The notes below the pieces were generated by a model. It worked only from the letters and a program-made list of their open reading frames with translations. It had not been told where the DNA came from and did not search any database. Below, one piece after another: positions 1 through 8,138 of a DNA stretch of 39,188 bases. How positions within the stretch are numbered: the stretch's first letter is position 1; each line of letters begins with the position of its first letter. The stretch is from Bacteroidia bacterium (GTDB lineage: Bacteria; Bacteroidota; Bacteroidia; Flavobacteriales_E; Vicingaceae), in NCBI GenBank assembly GCA_030426475.1, contig JAUHYR010000018.1:1-39188 (forward strand), written 5' to 3'. The position numbers and the translations under genes are program-made.

Positions 1-300
1 ATCCAGTCTTGATGCTTCTACTCCAATGGAGTCATAAAAGAAAATAGTAATACCATCTTTTACTTCAAGGTAAGGGTTGTTTCCATCATATCTTTCCATT
101 TTTTTTCCTTTCAGTCTAACTTTAATTATTCCAAATTCGCTATAGGTTAGGTCAACATCTGTGGCTACTTCAACAGGTAATTTGATGTGGGAAGTCATTT
201 CTTCTACTTCTTTTACATCGTTTTCGCATGCAAACAAAAATGTCCCGACTAAAAGTAAAGCCGGGACAAGTTTTATAATGTGATAGAGTTTAGCTATCAT
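1..300 (-). CDS. lptC: LPS export periplasmic protein LptC, partial (3' end off the window)
   Basis: The first 100 residues read MIAKLYHIIKLVPALLL, then a hydrophobic stretch ending in the lipobox-like LFAC, followed by ENDVKEVEEM. Next comes a beta-rich segment (VEVATDVDLTYSEFGIIKVRL, KMERYDG) that resembles the LptC/YrbK domain of Bacteroidota. LptC is the inner-membrane-anchored component of the Lpt bridge; it passes LPS from LptBFG to LptA. The frame runs off the left edge. The ATG (298-300) directly abuts the TAA of the upstream TPR gene, so the two are probably cotranscribed and translationally coupled. The family call rests on overall resemblance of the N-terminal third, because the C-terminal part cannot be seen. 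A simple lipoprotein of another family is the alternative. Confidence 0.72.
   Translation of the reverse strand, partial: MIAKLYHIIKLVPALLLVGTFLFACENDVKEVEEMTSHIKLPVEVATDVDLTYSEFGIIKVRLKGKKMERYDGNNPYLEVKDGITIFFYDSIGVEASRLD
241..268. repeat. Perfect 7-bp inverted repeat inside the lptC signal-peptide region
   Basis: TGTCCCG (241-247) is repeated in inverse as CGGGACA (262-268) around a 14-nt AT-rich loop. It lies in codons 11-20 of lptC, where it would form a GC-rich stem in an otherwise AT-rich mRNA close to the start codon. It may be a chance result of encoding the hydrophobic segment. Confidence 0.4.
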
Positions 301-1617
301 TTATTTTTTAAATCTTACTGTAGTTGAAGCGTTAATCCAACATCCTACAGTGTGTGAAGAACCTTCTTTAATTCCGACAAAGAAACAGTCTTCTTGTTTA
401 GGAAAATAAGCTGAATAAGTTGATATTAAAGAAGATGCTTTAGCTGTGACATTGGCGTCATCTGAAACTGATAATGCTTTTTGAAACATATCAACCGCCA
501 AGCAATAAACTAACCCTTGAGAACAAGCATCAGTCCCGCAAGATGATGCACTTGAAGCATACATTTCTCCGATGAAAATATATGGAGCTCCAAAACCAGA
601 CTTTAATGAAGCTGCTTTTAACGCTGAAGTTCTTGCAGCAGATTTAGAACCCTGACTTGATTGAGCATAAGCAAGACCTAAATAATAGTCAGCTTTTTGC
701 TCGGTTTGACCTTCAGCTAAATCAATAGCCTGTTGGAAATACTTTGCAGATTGACTATAATCCTTTTTTCCGAAAAACATTCGAGCTAAGTTTTCAGCAG
801 CATCAGCAGTAGGCTCTAATTCAAATAAACGTACTGAAATTTTCGCGAATTCTTCATTCTCAGTACAATCTTTTCTTTTCAATAGTTTTGCCATTCTTCT
901 TAACCAGGCTACATCGTCTTTTTTGCTCTCATATTTTTCTTTAGCAATAGGTAAAAGCGTTTCACAACCTAAATATTGAGATGAAGAAGCTATAATTCCA
1001 TCAATCGCTTTTTTATAATTTTCTTTTTTCTTTTCATCTCCATTATAAATATTGTACTCAGCTATTTCAAGTGTTTTACCAAAAGCATTTAATACGTCTT
1101 CTTTAGTCTTTTTACCTTTTTCTTCACTTTCAATGATAGATCTCATATAGAAATAAAGAACTCCAGGGTCAGCATCATTACCTTCCAAATCCATTGATTT
1201 GTCTAACACTTCAAAAGCTTTGTAAGGTTCGTTTGGGCGATATTTCATCATGTCCATTCCTTTTCTTCCTAAAACATAACCCTCTTGTCCGAAATGCACA
1301 ATTCTTTGGTCGTAAATCATTAAAATAGTATCTACAAAAGCGTTCACTAATTCTTTGTTGTCTTTATTCTTTTTGATTTCAGCTTCATAAATATCCACAC
1401 CATTTGTATAAAGACTTTTTCTTGAAGCAGGACATTTCGTATAAGCCACTCTCCAATATTTTTTTGCGGTAGGTAGGTCATTTTTTATATAATCTGAATA
1501 GATAGCTAATGCTTCAATACATTTTACACTATCCTGAGGTGTTGCACCATATTTTCCTTGTGCGTTTGTTACAAAGTAACTTCCAATTAAAAGTAATCCT
1601 AAAACTAGCTTTTTCAT
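301..1617 (-). CDS. Secreted TPR-repeat protein
   Basis: 438 residues. A clear Sec signal peptide (MKKLVLGLLLIGSYFVTNAQ, residues 1-20) is followed by an all-helical protein. TPR-like units are best seen at about 275-360 (ENLARMFFGKKDYSQSAKYF, YYLGLAYAQSSQGSKSAA). The region after the signal peptide (DSVKCIEALAIYSDYIKNDL, AKKYWRVAYTKCP) matches conserved Bacteroidota TPR proteins found near lptC. It has eight or so Cys residues, plausible for a periplasmic protein. The exact role is unknown; the position between an outer membrane protein and lptC suggests envelope assembly or scaffolding. The ATG at 1617 is chosen because it precedes the signal peptide directly. 107 bp separate it from the upstream gene, with no convincing promoter consensus. 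Confidence 0.8.
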   Translation of the reverse strand: MKKLVLGLLLIGSYFVTNAQGKYGATPQDSVKCIEALAIYSDYIKNDLPTAKKYWRVAYTKCPASRKSLYTNGVDIYEAEIKKNKDNKELVNAFVDTILMIYDQRIVHFGQEGYVLGRKGMDMMKYRPNEPYKAFEVLDKSMDLEGNDADPGVLYFYMRSIIESEEKGKKTKEDVLNAFGKTLEIAEYNIYNGDEKKKENYKKAIDGIIASSSQYLGCETLLPIAKEKYESKKDDVAWLRRMAKLLKRKDCTENEEFAKISVRLFELEPTADAAENLARMFFGKKDYSQSAKYFQQAIDLAEGQTEQKADYYLGLAYAQSSQGSKSAARTSALKAASLKSGFGAPYIFIGEMYASSASSCGTDACSQGLVYCLAVDMFQKALSVSDDANVTAKASSLISTYSAYFPKQEDCFFVGIKEGSSHTVGCWINASTTVRFKK

Positions 1618-1724
1618 TTGTTTCTTTTTTATTGTTTATTATTTGTCAAATGGAATACGCCTTAAATAATCATTACAAGTTGTTATTATGATTATCTATT
1701 ACGGCTATTTCATATCATTAAAAT

Positions 1725-3062
1725 TTAATCGTATTTTCTTTTGTTGAACCATTTATCGTTAATTGTTAATCCTAAAGTACCTTTTATATATCTTTCTTGT
1801 ATTAAGTTGTTTTCTAGTGTTCCTCTTTGTCCTAATTCAAATGCTAAGTTAAGCTTTGATAAAGTTTTTCGGAACGGTAAACCAAAACCAAAGTTTATGC
1901 CAAAGTCAGTTATGGATGTATTATTAATATTTAAAAAGCCTGTTTCATACTTTGCGCCTATTCTGTAAGTGATTAATCCTAAGTAAGATGTGCCTGCATC
2001 CGGCTTAGGAACAGGAATAATTTCGAAGCCTGCAGCAAACCTTGAGCTATTTTGAAATAAAATAGATTGGTTGAATACGGTAGCAGCCCATTGTTGAATT
2101 TGCATATCCACTCCAATTAACCAATGATTCTTTTTTTGAAAAGTAAAACCTATACCAATAGTTTGTGGAAGCTTTACTGTATCCTTTTGCTCGGAAACGT
2201 AGTGAACGGTATCTTTAAAGGCTTCAAAGTTAGTGTTGCCGGTATATGTTCTTGTAAGTTGCGTAAGCTTAGCGTTTAAGTTAGATTGAGAGCCATAATA
2301 TGCTCCAATAGCAAAAGAATAATCACTTCTTTCAATACAGTTTTTTAAAGAGTCTTTTTTAGAGCAGGCTCTAAAGTCTTTTTTATACTGAAAACCAAAA
2401 TCAAAACCAATGTCGTTCACATTTATTCTTTCAGTTTGAAGGGTGTTGTAAGCATTAGAAACATCTTTGTAAACTAATCTTTGACGATTGAATAAGTCTC
2501 CGAAAATGTAATTGAAATTAAAACCAAATGCTAGCGTATTTGTAGTGTCAATAACAAAGTTGAACCCGCTTCCTAAAAAGAATCTATTTAATCCACCTGA
2601 TCCATCAAAACTGTTTTCAATTCTGCCAATTACATCCAGACTATCTGTACTGGTAAAGTTATAGCCAATACTACTCATCGGTACTGCTCCAAAAGTTAAA
2701 CCCCATCTATTAGCTTTTAAAGGCATACCAAAAGCTAAATAACTAAATTGATTTAGGGCATTTACTTGTGTTTGTCCATCAGAGGTATTCATCTGTGTGG
2801 CTGTTCCTGTGAGTCCTGCCTCAAAATTAGTTAACCAATAATAAGAATATGTTGCTGGGTTGTTAATATTAATATTAAGTGGAGAAGTCATTCCGTAACT
2901 TAATCCACCCAATGCTTTGTTATTTGCAAAGTAGTTTTTATTTAAGTCTCCCAATCCATACCTTGAGTAAGGAGAATAAGAGTTGATTTGTGCAATAGTA
3001 TTAAAGGCTAATACTAGAAAAACGCAAACACTAAGATGTTTTATTATAGAGTAAAATTTCAT
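1725..3062 (-). CDS. Outer membrane beta-barrel protein ('YSRYGLGDL' family)
   Basis: 445 residues with a signal peptide ending around FNTIAQ (residue 25). It then has the hallmark YSPYSRYGLGDL, conserved near the N-terminus of a Bacteroidota outer-membrane protein family usually encoded next to coaX. The rest is alternating amphipathic beta-strand sequence with many aromatic-girdle and glycine residues (TFGAVPMSSIGYNF, LAFGFNFNYIFG, GINFGFGLPF), as in FadL/porin-like barrels. Function is not established; transport or structural roles are both possible. Its start overlaps the 3' end of coaX by 32 bp, which suggests translational coupling. The stop is 107 bp upstream of the TPR gene. Confidence 0.78.
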   Translation of the reverse strand: MKFYSIIKHLSVCVFLVLAFNTIAQINSYSPYSRYGLGDLNKNYFANNKALGGLSYGMTSPLNININNPATYSYYWLTNFEAGLTGTATQMNTSDGQTQVNALNQFSYLAFGMPLKANRWGLTFGAVPMSSIGYNFTSTDSLDVIGRIENSFDGSGGLNRFFLGSGFNFVIDTTNTLAFGFNFNYIFGDLFNRQRLVYKDVSNAYNTLQTERINVNDIGFDFGFQYKKDFRACSKKDSLKNCIERSDYSFAIGAYYGSQSNLNAKLTQLTRTYTGNTNFEAFKDTVHYVSEQKDTVKLPQTIGIGFTFQKKNHWLIGVDMQIQQWAATVFNQSILFQNSSRFAAGFEIIPVPKPDAGTSYLGLITYRIGAKYETGFLNINNTSITDFGINFGFGLPFRKTLSKLNLAFELGQRGTLENNLIQERYIKGTLGLTINDKWFNKRKYD

Positions 3063-3750
3063 TTAGTCCTTTCAATACCAAAAATGGGTCTGCAAAGATG
3101 TTATTTTTTAATTCTTTTTCCAATTGTATTATTTTGGCATCTCCACCGGTGATGATTATCTCTAAACTACCTAATTGGCTTTTTATTTTATATATATAAG
3201 ATGAAATTTCTCCGAGTATTCCATTAATAGTGCCCGACAACATACAATCTTCGGTTGTTTTTTCAATAAGAAAGGCGTCAATTTTTGGAGGAACGGCAGG
3301 TAATTTACCAGTAAAATGGTGCATGGCTTTTAATCTCATATTTAATCCTGGAGAGATTGCTCCACCAATATATTCTTTATTTGAAGTAACCACATCATAA
3401 GTAATACAAGACCCTGCATCAATAACTAAAATATTTTTATTTGGAAACACTGATACTCCGCCAACAGCTATAGCTATTCTGTCTTGCCCTAAAGTGGGAG
3501 AGAGGTAGTTTAACTGAATAGGAAGTGAAGTTTCTTTAGAAAGAAAAACAGTATTGAATTGTTGTAAAAACTCTTTTAATTCCTGGTTTTCCTTACCTAC
3601 ATTGGAAACAATAATACGTGATGGCGATTTTTGTGAAATGTATTTTTTTAATTGACTATTAGTGTTAAACTTTTGATGCTCAACCAATTCTGAATGATTA
3701 AACAAGCCTGTTTTTGTTGAGCTGTTTCCTATGTCTATGGATAAATTCAC
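3031..3750 (-). CDS. coaX: Type III pantothenate kinase CoaX
   Basis: 239 residues, normal for CoaX. It catalyses ATP-dependent phosphorylation of pantothenate, the first step of coenzyme A synthesis in the cytoplasm. Visible motifs of the ASKHA-fold enzyme are the phosphate loop DIGNSSTK (6-13), GQDR (88-91), the acidic DAGSCITYD (111-119), GGAISPGLNMRL (129-140) and TGGDA near the C-terminus. CoaX needs a monovalent cation and resists feedback by CoA, unlike CoaA (family knowledge). The ATG at 3750 is the only sensible start. The gene lies downstream of tRNA-Phe and its terminator, so it probably has its own promoter in 3751-3774, but only a weak TTATTTTG match is present there. Confidence 0.93.
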   Translation of the reverse strand: MNLSIDIGNSSTKTGLFNHSELVEHQKFNTNSQLKKYISQKSPSRIIVSNVGKENQELKEFLQQFNTVFLSKETSLPIQLNYLSPTLGQDRIAIAVGGVSVFPNKNILVIDAGSCITYDVVTSNKEYIGGAISPGLNMRLKAMHHFTGKLPAVPPKIDAFLIEKTTEDCMLSGTINGILGEISSYIYKIKSQLGSLEIIITGGDAKIIQLEKELKNNIFADPFLVLKGLNEILLYNKTS

Positions 3751-3774
3751 AAAATAAGTTTAGGCTAAAATAAC

Positions 3775-3799
3775 AAAAGCAACCGATAAGGTTGCTTTT
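3775..3799 (-). terminator. Intrinsic terminator after tRNA-Phe
   Basis: AAAAGCAACC (3775-3784), a GATAA loop and GGTTGCTTTT (3790-3799) form a perfect 10-bp stem. On the minus strand it is followed by T-rich sequence. It begins 4 nt beyond the 3' end of the tRNA gene, so it should end the tRNA transcript before coaX. Confidence 0.8.
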
Positions 3800-3802
3800 G
3801 AG

Positions 3803-3875
3803 TGGTGCCAGCTGGAATCGAACCAGCGACACAAGGATTTTCAGTCCTTTGCTCTACCGACTGAGCTATGGCACC
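3803..3875 (-). tRNA. tRNA-Phe (anticodon GAA)
   Basis: Read on the minus strand, this 73-nt sequence folds into a full cloverleaf. The acceptor stem is GGTGCCA/TGGCACC, the D-arm contains AGCTCAGTCGGTAGAGC, and the anticodon stem-loop AGGACTGAAAATCCT has GAA in the loop. The T-arm is CTGGTTCGATTCCAG and the discriminator base is A. CCA is not encoded (the sequence continues ACT), so it must be added after transcription. Confidence 0.97.
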
Positions 3876-3890
3876 AGCAATAATGGACGG

Positions 3891-3898
3891 CAAATTTA
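3891..3898 (-). promoter_or_regulatory. Bacteroidota -7 promoter element for tRNA-Phe
   Basis: On the minus strand this reads TAAATTTG, a perfect match to the Bacteroidota sigma-A -7 consensus TAnnTTTG, 15 nt upstream of the mature tRNA 5' end. No clear -33 TTG is seen about 19 nt further up; the region is A/T-rich. Confidence 0.65.
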
Positions 3899-3928
3899 AA
3901 AATTATTTTTATTCCACTAAATTTATTT

Positions 3929-5128
3929 TTAGTAGAGCAGCTGATGAGGATAAATGCTAAGGTGAAGTTTTTTAATTTCCTTGTACAGCAATGACTTTAG
4001 TTCTTTTATGTTTTGCTTTTTTTGAGCAGAAATAAAAATACATGGAGTTGACATTTTTGCCATCCATGAGTTTTTCCAATCTTCTAACGTATAATTCTCC
4101 TTAGTTTTTGGATTAATGTCATCTTCTTCTCTAGGAATGTATTCGTAATTATCAATTTTATTGAAAATTAGAATAGTGGGCTTGTCAATGGCACCAATTT
4201 CTTTTAAAGTGTCATTGACAACTTGGAATTGTTCTTCAAAATTTGGGTGTGAAATATCTACTACATGCAACAAAATGTCTGCTTCACGCACTTCATCTAA
4301 TGTAGATTTGAAAGACTCTACTAAATCATGCGGTAACTTTCTTATGAAACCTACTGTATCTGTCAATAAAAAAGGCAAATTATCTATAACTACTTTTCTC
4401 ATGGTAGTATCAAGTGTAGCGAATAATTTATTTTCGGCAAATACATCTGATTTACTTAAAACATTCATTAATGTTGACTTTCCAACATTGGTATAGCCAA
4501 CAAGTGCTGCTCTAATTAATTCAACTCGGTGCTTTCTTTGTGTTGCTTTTTGTTTGTCAATTTTGTCTAGTTGTTCTTTTAAAAGAGATATTTTTTGCTG
4601 AATAATTCTTCTATCGGTTTCTATTTGCGTTTCACCCGGCCCTCTCATTCCAATACCACCTTTTTGTCTTTCAAGGTGAGTCCACATTCTAGTTAGTCTA
4701 GGTAATAAATATTGGTATTGAGCTAATTCTACCTGGGTTTTAGCATGAGCTGTTCTGGCTCTACTTGCAAAAATATCCAAGATAAGATTACTTCTATCTA
4801 AAATCTTTTTTTCAAGAAATCTTTCAATGTTTCTCAGTTGAGAGGGGGAAAGTTCATCGTCAAAAATAATCAGGCTAATTTTATGCTCATCTACATAAGC
4901 TTTTATCTCTTCTATTTTTCCTTTGCCAACAAAATATTTTGAGTTAGGATGTTCAACTTTTTGCGTGAATTTTTTAACGGTAACTGCACCGGCTGTTTCG
5001 GCTAAAAATGCTAATTCATCCAAGTATTCTTCAAGTTGTTTTTCATTTTGTTGGGGCGTAACCAACCCCACCAAAATGGCTTTTTCAACTTCTTTAGCGG
5101 CTGTATATTGAAATTTTTGACTACCCAT
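3929..5128 (-). CDS. hflX: Ribosome-associated GTPase HflX
   Basis: 399 residues. HflX binds the 50S subunit, hydrolyses GTP and splits stalled or hibernating ribosomes (family knowledge). The N-terminal HflX domain has KYFVGKGKIEEI (about 64-75) and DELSPSQLRN (91-100). The linker GGIGMRGPGETQIETDRR (157-174) is diagnostic. The G domain shows G1 GYTNVGKS (211-218), G3 DTVG (257-260), G4 NKID (323-326) and a G5-like SAQ near the C-terminus. The ATG at 5128 directly abuts the stop of the upstream cytochrome-b-like gene, so the two form a coupled pair. Translation would depend on termination/reinitiation or on leaderless-like initiation. Length and motifs are normal. Confidence 0.96.
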   Translation of the reverse strand: MGSQKFQYTAAKEVEKAILVGLVTPQQNEKQLEEYLDELAFLAETAGAVTVKKFTQKVEHPNSKYFVGKGKIEEIKAYVDEHKISLIIFDDELSPSQLRNIERFLEKKILDRSNLILDIFASRARTAHAKTQVELAQYQYLLPRLTRMWTHLERQKGGIGMRGPGETQIETDRRIIQQKISLLKEQLDKIDKQKATQRKHRVELIRAALVGYTNVGKSTLMNVLSKSDVFAENKLFATLDTTMRKVVIDNLPFLLTDTVGFIRKLPHDLVESFKSTLDEVREADILLHVVDISHPNFEEQFQVVNDTLKEIGAIDKPTILIFNKIDNYEYIPREEDDINPKTKENYTLEDWKNSWMAKMSTPCIFISAQKKQNIKELKSLLYKEIKKLHLSIYPHQLLY

Positions 5129-5569
5129 TTAAAACCAACCTCTCTCTACCCAAGGAATTGCCCACAAAATAATGAGAATAGCTATTGTATAAAATATAGC
5201 AGGGAACTTATGCTTATTTACATCTAATTCTGCTTTTTTAGATTTGCTTCTACCAATGGTAATTAAAACAATAGCTATAACCATTGCAGCAATATGCTCT
5301 ACTGTCCAAAATCTTAAAGAAGGTTCTTTCATAGCTTCGGACATATTACTAATGCCATAACTTACAATACTGCTCATTGAATAAACTACAATACCAATTA
5401 ATAATTGAACGTGTGCAGCAATCATTAAGAATAGATGAATTTTTTTATCGCCAGCAGTAAATGGTTTTTTACCCAACCAACCTGCATACGCTTTTATTAA
5501 ACCAATGATTAATAACAATAATAAAACCCATCTTAAAAATGAGTGTAGATGTAATAGGCCTGTAAACAT
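5129..5569 (-). CDS. Small four-helix cytochrome-b-like membrane protein
   Basis: 146 residues with four predicted membrane segments (about 10-28, 45-65, 88-104, 121-138). Histidines lie in or near the helices (LHLHSFLRW, KIHLFLMIAAHVQLL, EHIAAM). This matches small 'cytochrome B' membrane proteins common in Flavobacteriia. The histidines could ligate haem, but this is inferred from the family pattern, and no partner is encoded nearby. It is the first gene of a unit with hflX: the stop TAA is contiguous with the hflX ATG, and a good TAnnTTTG promoter lies 21 bp upstream. Function in electron transfer is unproven. Confidence 0.75.
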   Translation of the reverse strand: MFTGLLHLHSFLRWVLLLLLIIGLIKAYAGWLGKKPFTAGDKKIHLFLMIAAHVQLLIGIVVYSMSSIVSYGISNMSEAMKEPSLRFWTVEHIAAMVIAIVLITIGRSKSKKAELDVNKHKFPAIFYTIAILIILWAIPWVERGWF

Positions 5570-5590
5570 ATTATGGGATTAAATTTTGTA

Positions 5591-5598
5591 CAAAACTA
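5591..5598 (-). promoter_or_regulatory. Promoter -7 element for the cytochrome-b-like/hflX unit
   Basis: The minus strand reads TAGTTTTG, matching TAnnTTTG, 21 bp before the ATG at 5569. A perfect 12-bp palindrome TTTTGTACAAAA (5584-5595) overlaps it and could be an operator, or just AT-rich chance. Confidence 0.55.
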
Positions 5599-5628
5599 TG
5601 AAATTTAGTGGTTAGAAAGCTGATAAAT

Positions 5629-6372
5629 CTAGAGGTATTGAAAAATCTTTCTAAGTGGCTTAAGCCATAATGTATAGAACCTAGGTTTTAGATTGTTTAT
5701 TTTCCATGCTTTTCTGTCTTCCTTATTGGCGTTTATCCTGTTTTTTAACGTTACATTACTTTGTCCGCCAACTCTCATTTTAACCGTTACTTCTTTTAGA
5801 TAGGTTAAATTAATTTTGTGTTTGTGAAAAAAGCGAAGCATTAATTCATAATCTGCTGCTGTTTTGAAATCAAGATTGAAGAATCCTAACTTGTTATAAA
5901 CTTCTTTTTTTATATAAACAGTGGGGTGTGGAGGCATCCATCCGTTTAAAAACACTCCGTATTTATACTCTCCTGATTTCCAGTTTCGAATTATTTTATT
6001 GGTATTTTTTCTATCTACATAAAATAGGTCAGCATATACAGCATCCGTATTAGTTTCTTTAAATAGCTTCACAACATTTTCTATAACATTTGAATGAGCA
6101 AAAATGTCATCCGAATGAAGAAAGCCAATAATGTCTCCTGTTGCTAAATTTATTCCTTTGTTAAGTGCGTCATAGATTCCATTATCTTCTTCTGAAACTA
6201 CTTTTGTAATCTTATCTCTTTGATTATTAACTATTTCTAATGTTTTATCAGTTGATTTTCCATCAATAATTATATACTCAATGTTTGGATAAGTTTGTGA
6301 TAACACCGATTGGATGGTATCCTCAATGGTTTTTTCACTATTAAAACAAGATGTAATTATAGAAACTTTCAC
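5629..6372 (-). CDS. Family 2 glycosyltransferase (GT-A fold)
   Basis: 247 residues. It opens with MKVSIITSCFNSEKTI, then IIIDGKSTDKT, EEDNGIYDALNKGI (61-74) and the metal-binding SDD (87-89). This is the GT2 signature seen in WcaA-like transferases that add one sugar to a polyprenyl-linked chain on the cytoplasmic face of the inner membrane. A later motif ADYELMLRFFHKH matches the usual ED/AD catalytic region. It is the last gene of the polysaccharide operon, 9 bp after the carbamoyltransferase. Donor and acceptor sugars cannot be read from sequence. Confidence 0.88.
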   Translation of the reverse strand: MKVSIITSCFNSEKTIEDTIQSVLSQTYPNIEYIIIDGKSTDKTLEIVNNQRDKITKVVSEEDNGIYDALNKGINLATGDIIGFLHSDDIFAHSNVIENVVKLFKETNTDAVYADLFYVDRKNTNKIIRNWKSGEYKYGVFLNGWMPPHPTVYIKKEVYNKLGFFNLDFKTAADYELMLRFFHKHKINLTYLKEVTVKMRVGGQSNVTLKNRINANKEDRKAWKINNLKPRFYTLWLKPLRKIFQYL

Positions 6373-6381
6373 GATAATTAT

Positions 6382-8100
6382 TTATCGGGTTACGACAATG
6401 TTTTCTAATACCAACATGTCCATTTTTGTTCGTTGAAAACAATCTAATGCTTCTTCCGGAGTATTTACAATAGGTTCATTTTCGTTAAAAGAGGTGTTTA
6501 ATAAAACCGGTACGTTGGTCTTTTTTCTAAACGTTTCAATTAAATCATAATATCTATCGCCTTTTTCAACGGTTTGTAATCTTCCTGTCCCGTCAACATG
6601 TGTTACTGCCGGAATAACTTCATGTTTTTCTTTTTTTATGGGATAAACTTTTTCCATGAAAGGAACTTTATCTGTCCTTTCAAAGTACTCTTCAACGTAT
6701 TCTGCAAGAATGGATGGTGCAAAAGGTCTGAAGCTTTCTCTTCTTTTTATTTTTTCATTTAGTAATTCTTTTGCATCTTTTCTTCTTGGGTCAACAATTA
6801 TTGAACGGTGGCCTAATGCTCTTGGACCAAACTCTGCTCTTCCCTGAAACCAACCAACTACTCCTGCATTAATTAATTGTTCTGTTACAATTTCAAATAA
6901 TTTTTCATCATCGTACTTGGTGTAATTAACTCCTTTTTCAGTTAAAATTTTTTCAATTTCTTCATTTGAAAATTTACTTCCGGTGTAAGCATGAAAAACA
7001 GGTTTAGTTCTTGGTTTATTTAAATTATGGTGATAGTGAAATAGCGCTGAGCCAATAGAAGTTCCGGCATCATGCCCTGCGGATGGAATGTAAATGTTTT
7101 TGAAAGAAGTGTTGTCCAATACTTTCCCATTAGCTACTGAGTTTTGGGCCACACCTCCGGCAATACATATATTTTCAAGTCCTGTTCTTTTTTGCAAATG
7201 GTTTAGAATATGAAAAATTAATTCTTCTGTAATTTTTTGAACTGAAGTTGCTAAATCAATATGATGCTGTTCTAGTTTATCAGATTTTTGTCTGGCAGGA
7301 CCAAATTTTTCTATCATAAAATCAGAAAATATGGGCTCAATATTTGGCTCACCATTCTCCCAACTCATGCTTACACCTTCTTTAGCATGCTTAAAGTATT
7401 TGGTATTCAATTCAAATAATCCATTGTCTTTGAAAATAAGAACATCTCTTAGTTGTTCCAAATATTTTGGTTCTCCGTATGGGGCTAAGCCCATTACTTT
7501 ATATTCATCTCCGTAATTTGGAAAGCCTAAATATTGAGTAAAAGTTGTATAAAATACACCAACAGAATGTGGATAAATAACGGAATCTAAGACTTCAATT
7601 TGGGTTCCTTTTCCAATCCCAATCATAGTTGAAGTAAAATCTCCAAATCCATCTATAGAAAGAATAGCAGCTTCTTTAAATGGCGATGGATAAAATGCAC
7701 TAGCCATGTGACTTCTATGATGCTCAATATTTTTAATTTCTCCTTTTATTGATTCAACAGAAACATTTAACGCTTTGGCTAATTCTTCTTTTGTTGAGCC
7801 TACTTTCATGCTATTAGCCAATCTATCTTTAATGGCTTTAACGCTTACTAAGTTTTTAAGAGAATGAAATATCTTTTTTTGAAGGTTGGCTGATGGGTCT
7901 CTGGAAATAGTAATAAAATCAACTTCAGATATATCTATGTTTGCTTCTTTCAAACAAAATTTAATAGCCTCAGAAGGAAATCCTGCCCAATGTTTTATTC
8001 TTCTGAACCTTTCTTCTTCAGTAGCTGCTATCAACTCTCCATCTTTATGAATACTAGCAGAAGAATCTCCATGGTATGCGTTAATTCCTAAAATGTACAT
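6382..8100 (-). CDS. NodU/CmcH-type O-carbamoyltransferase
   Basis: 572 residues, typical for the family, which uses carbamoyl phosphate and ATP (via carbamoyl-adenylate) to place a carbamoyl group on a hydroxyl, often of a sugar. The N-terminal Kae1-like domain shows GINAYHGDSSASI (5-17), ATEEERFRRIKH (26-37), the metal-binding EHHRSHMASAF (126-136) and SIDGFGD (148-154). AGGVAQNSVANGK (314-326) follows. The C-terminal domain has GWFQGRAEFGPRALGHRS (416-433) and RESFRPFAPSIL (454-465). All recognisable key residues are present, so it should be active. In this cluster the natural substrate is a sugar of the repeat unit or its nucleotide form (inference). Confidence 0.94.
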   Translation of the reverse strand: MYILGINAYHGDSSASIHKDGELIAATEEERFRRIKHWAGFPSEAIKFCLKEANIDISEVDFITISRDPSANLQKKIFHSLKNLVSVKAIKDRLANSMKVGSTKEELAKALNVSVESIKGEIKNIEHHRSHMASAFYPSPFKEAAILSIDGFGDFTSTMIGIGKGTQIEVLDSVIYPHSVGVFYTTFTQYLGFPNYGDEYKVMGLAPYGEPKYLEQLRDVLIFKDNGLFELNTKYFKHAKEGVSMSWENGEPNIEPIFSDFMIEKFGPARQKSDKLEQHHIDLATSVQKITEELIFHILNHLQKRTGLENICIAGGVAQNSVANGKVLDNTSFKNIYIPSAGHDAGTSIGSALFHYHHNLNKPRTKPVFHAYTGSKFSNEEIEKILTEKGVNYTKYDDEKLFEIVTEQLINAGVVGWFQGRAEFGPRALGHRSIIVDPRRKDAKELLNEKIKRRESFRPFAPSILAEYVEEYFERTDKVPFMEKVYPIKKEKHEVIPAVTHVDGTGRLQTVEKGDRYYDLIETFRKKTNVPVLLNTSFNENEPIVNTPEEALDCFQRTKMDMLVLENIVVTR

Positions 8101-8138
8101 TTTTTTAGTTTGACGGTAAAAATAATTAAAAGGTGCAA

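Noticed and set aside
4161-4496. 111-residue plus-strand frame opposite hflX
   Set aside because: Fully inside hflX, in the antisense frame of its G domain; a shadow.
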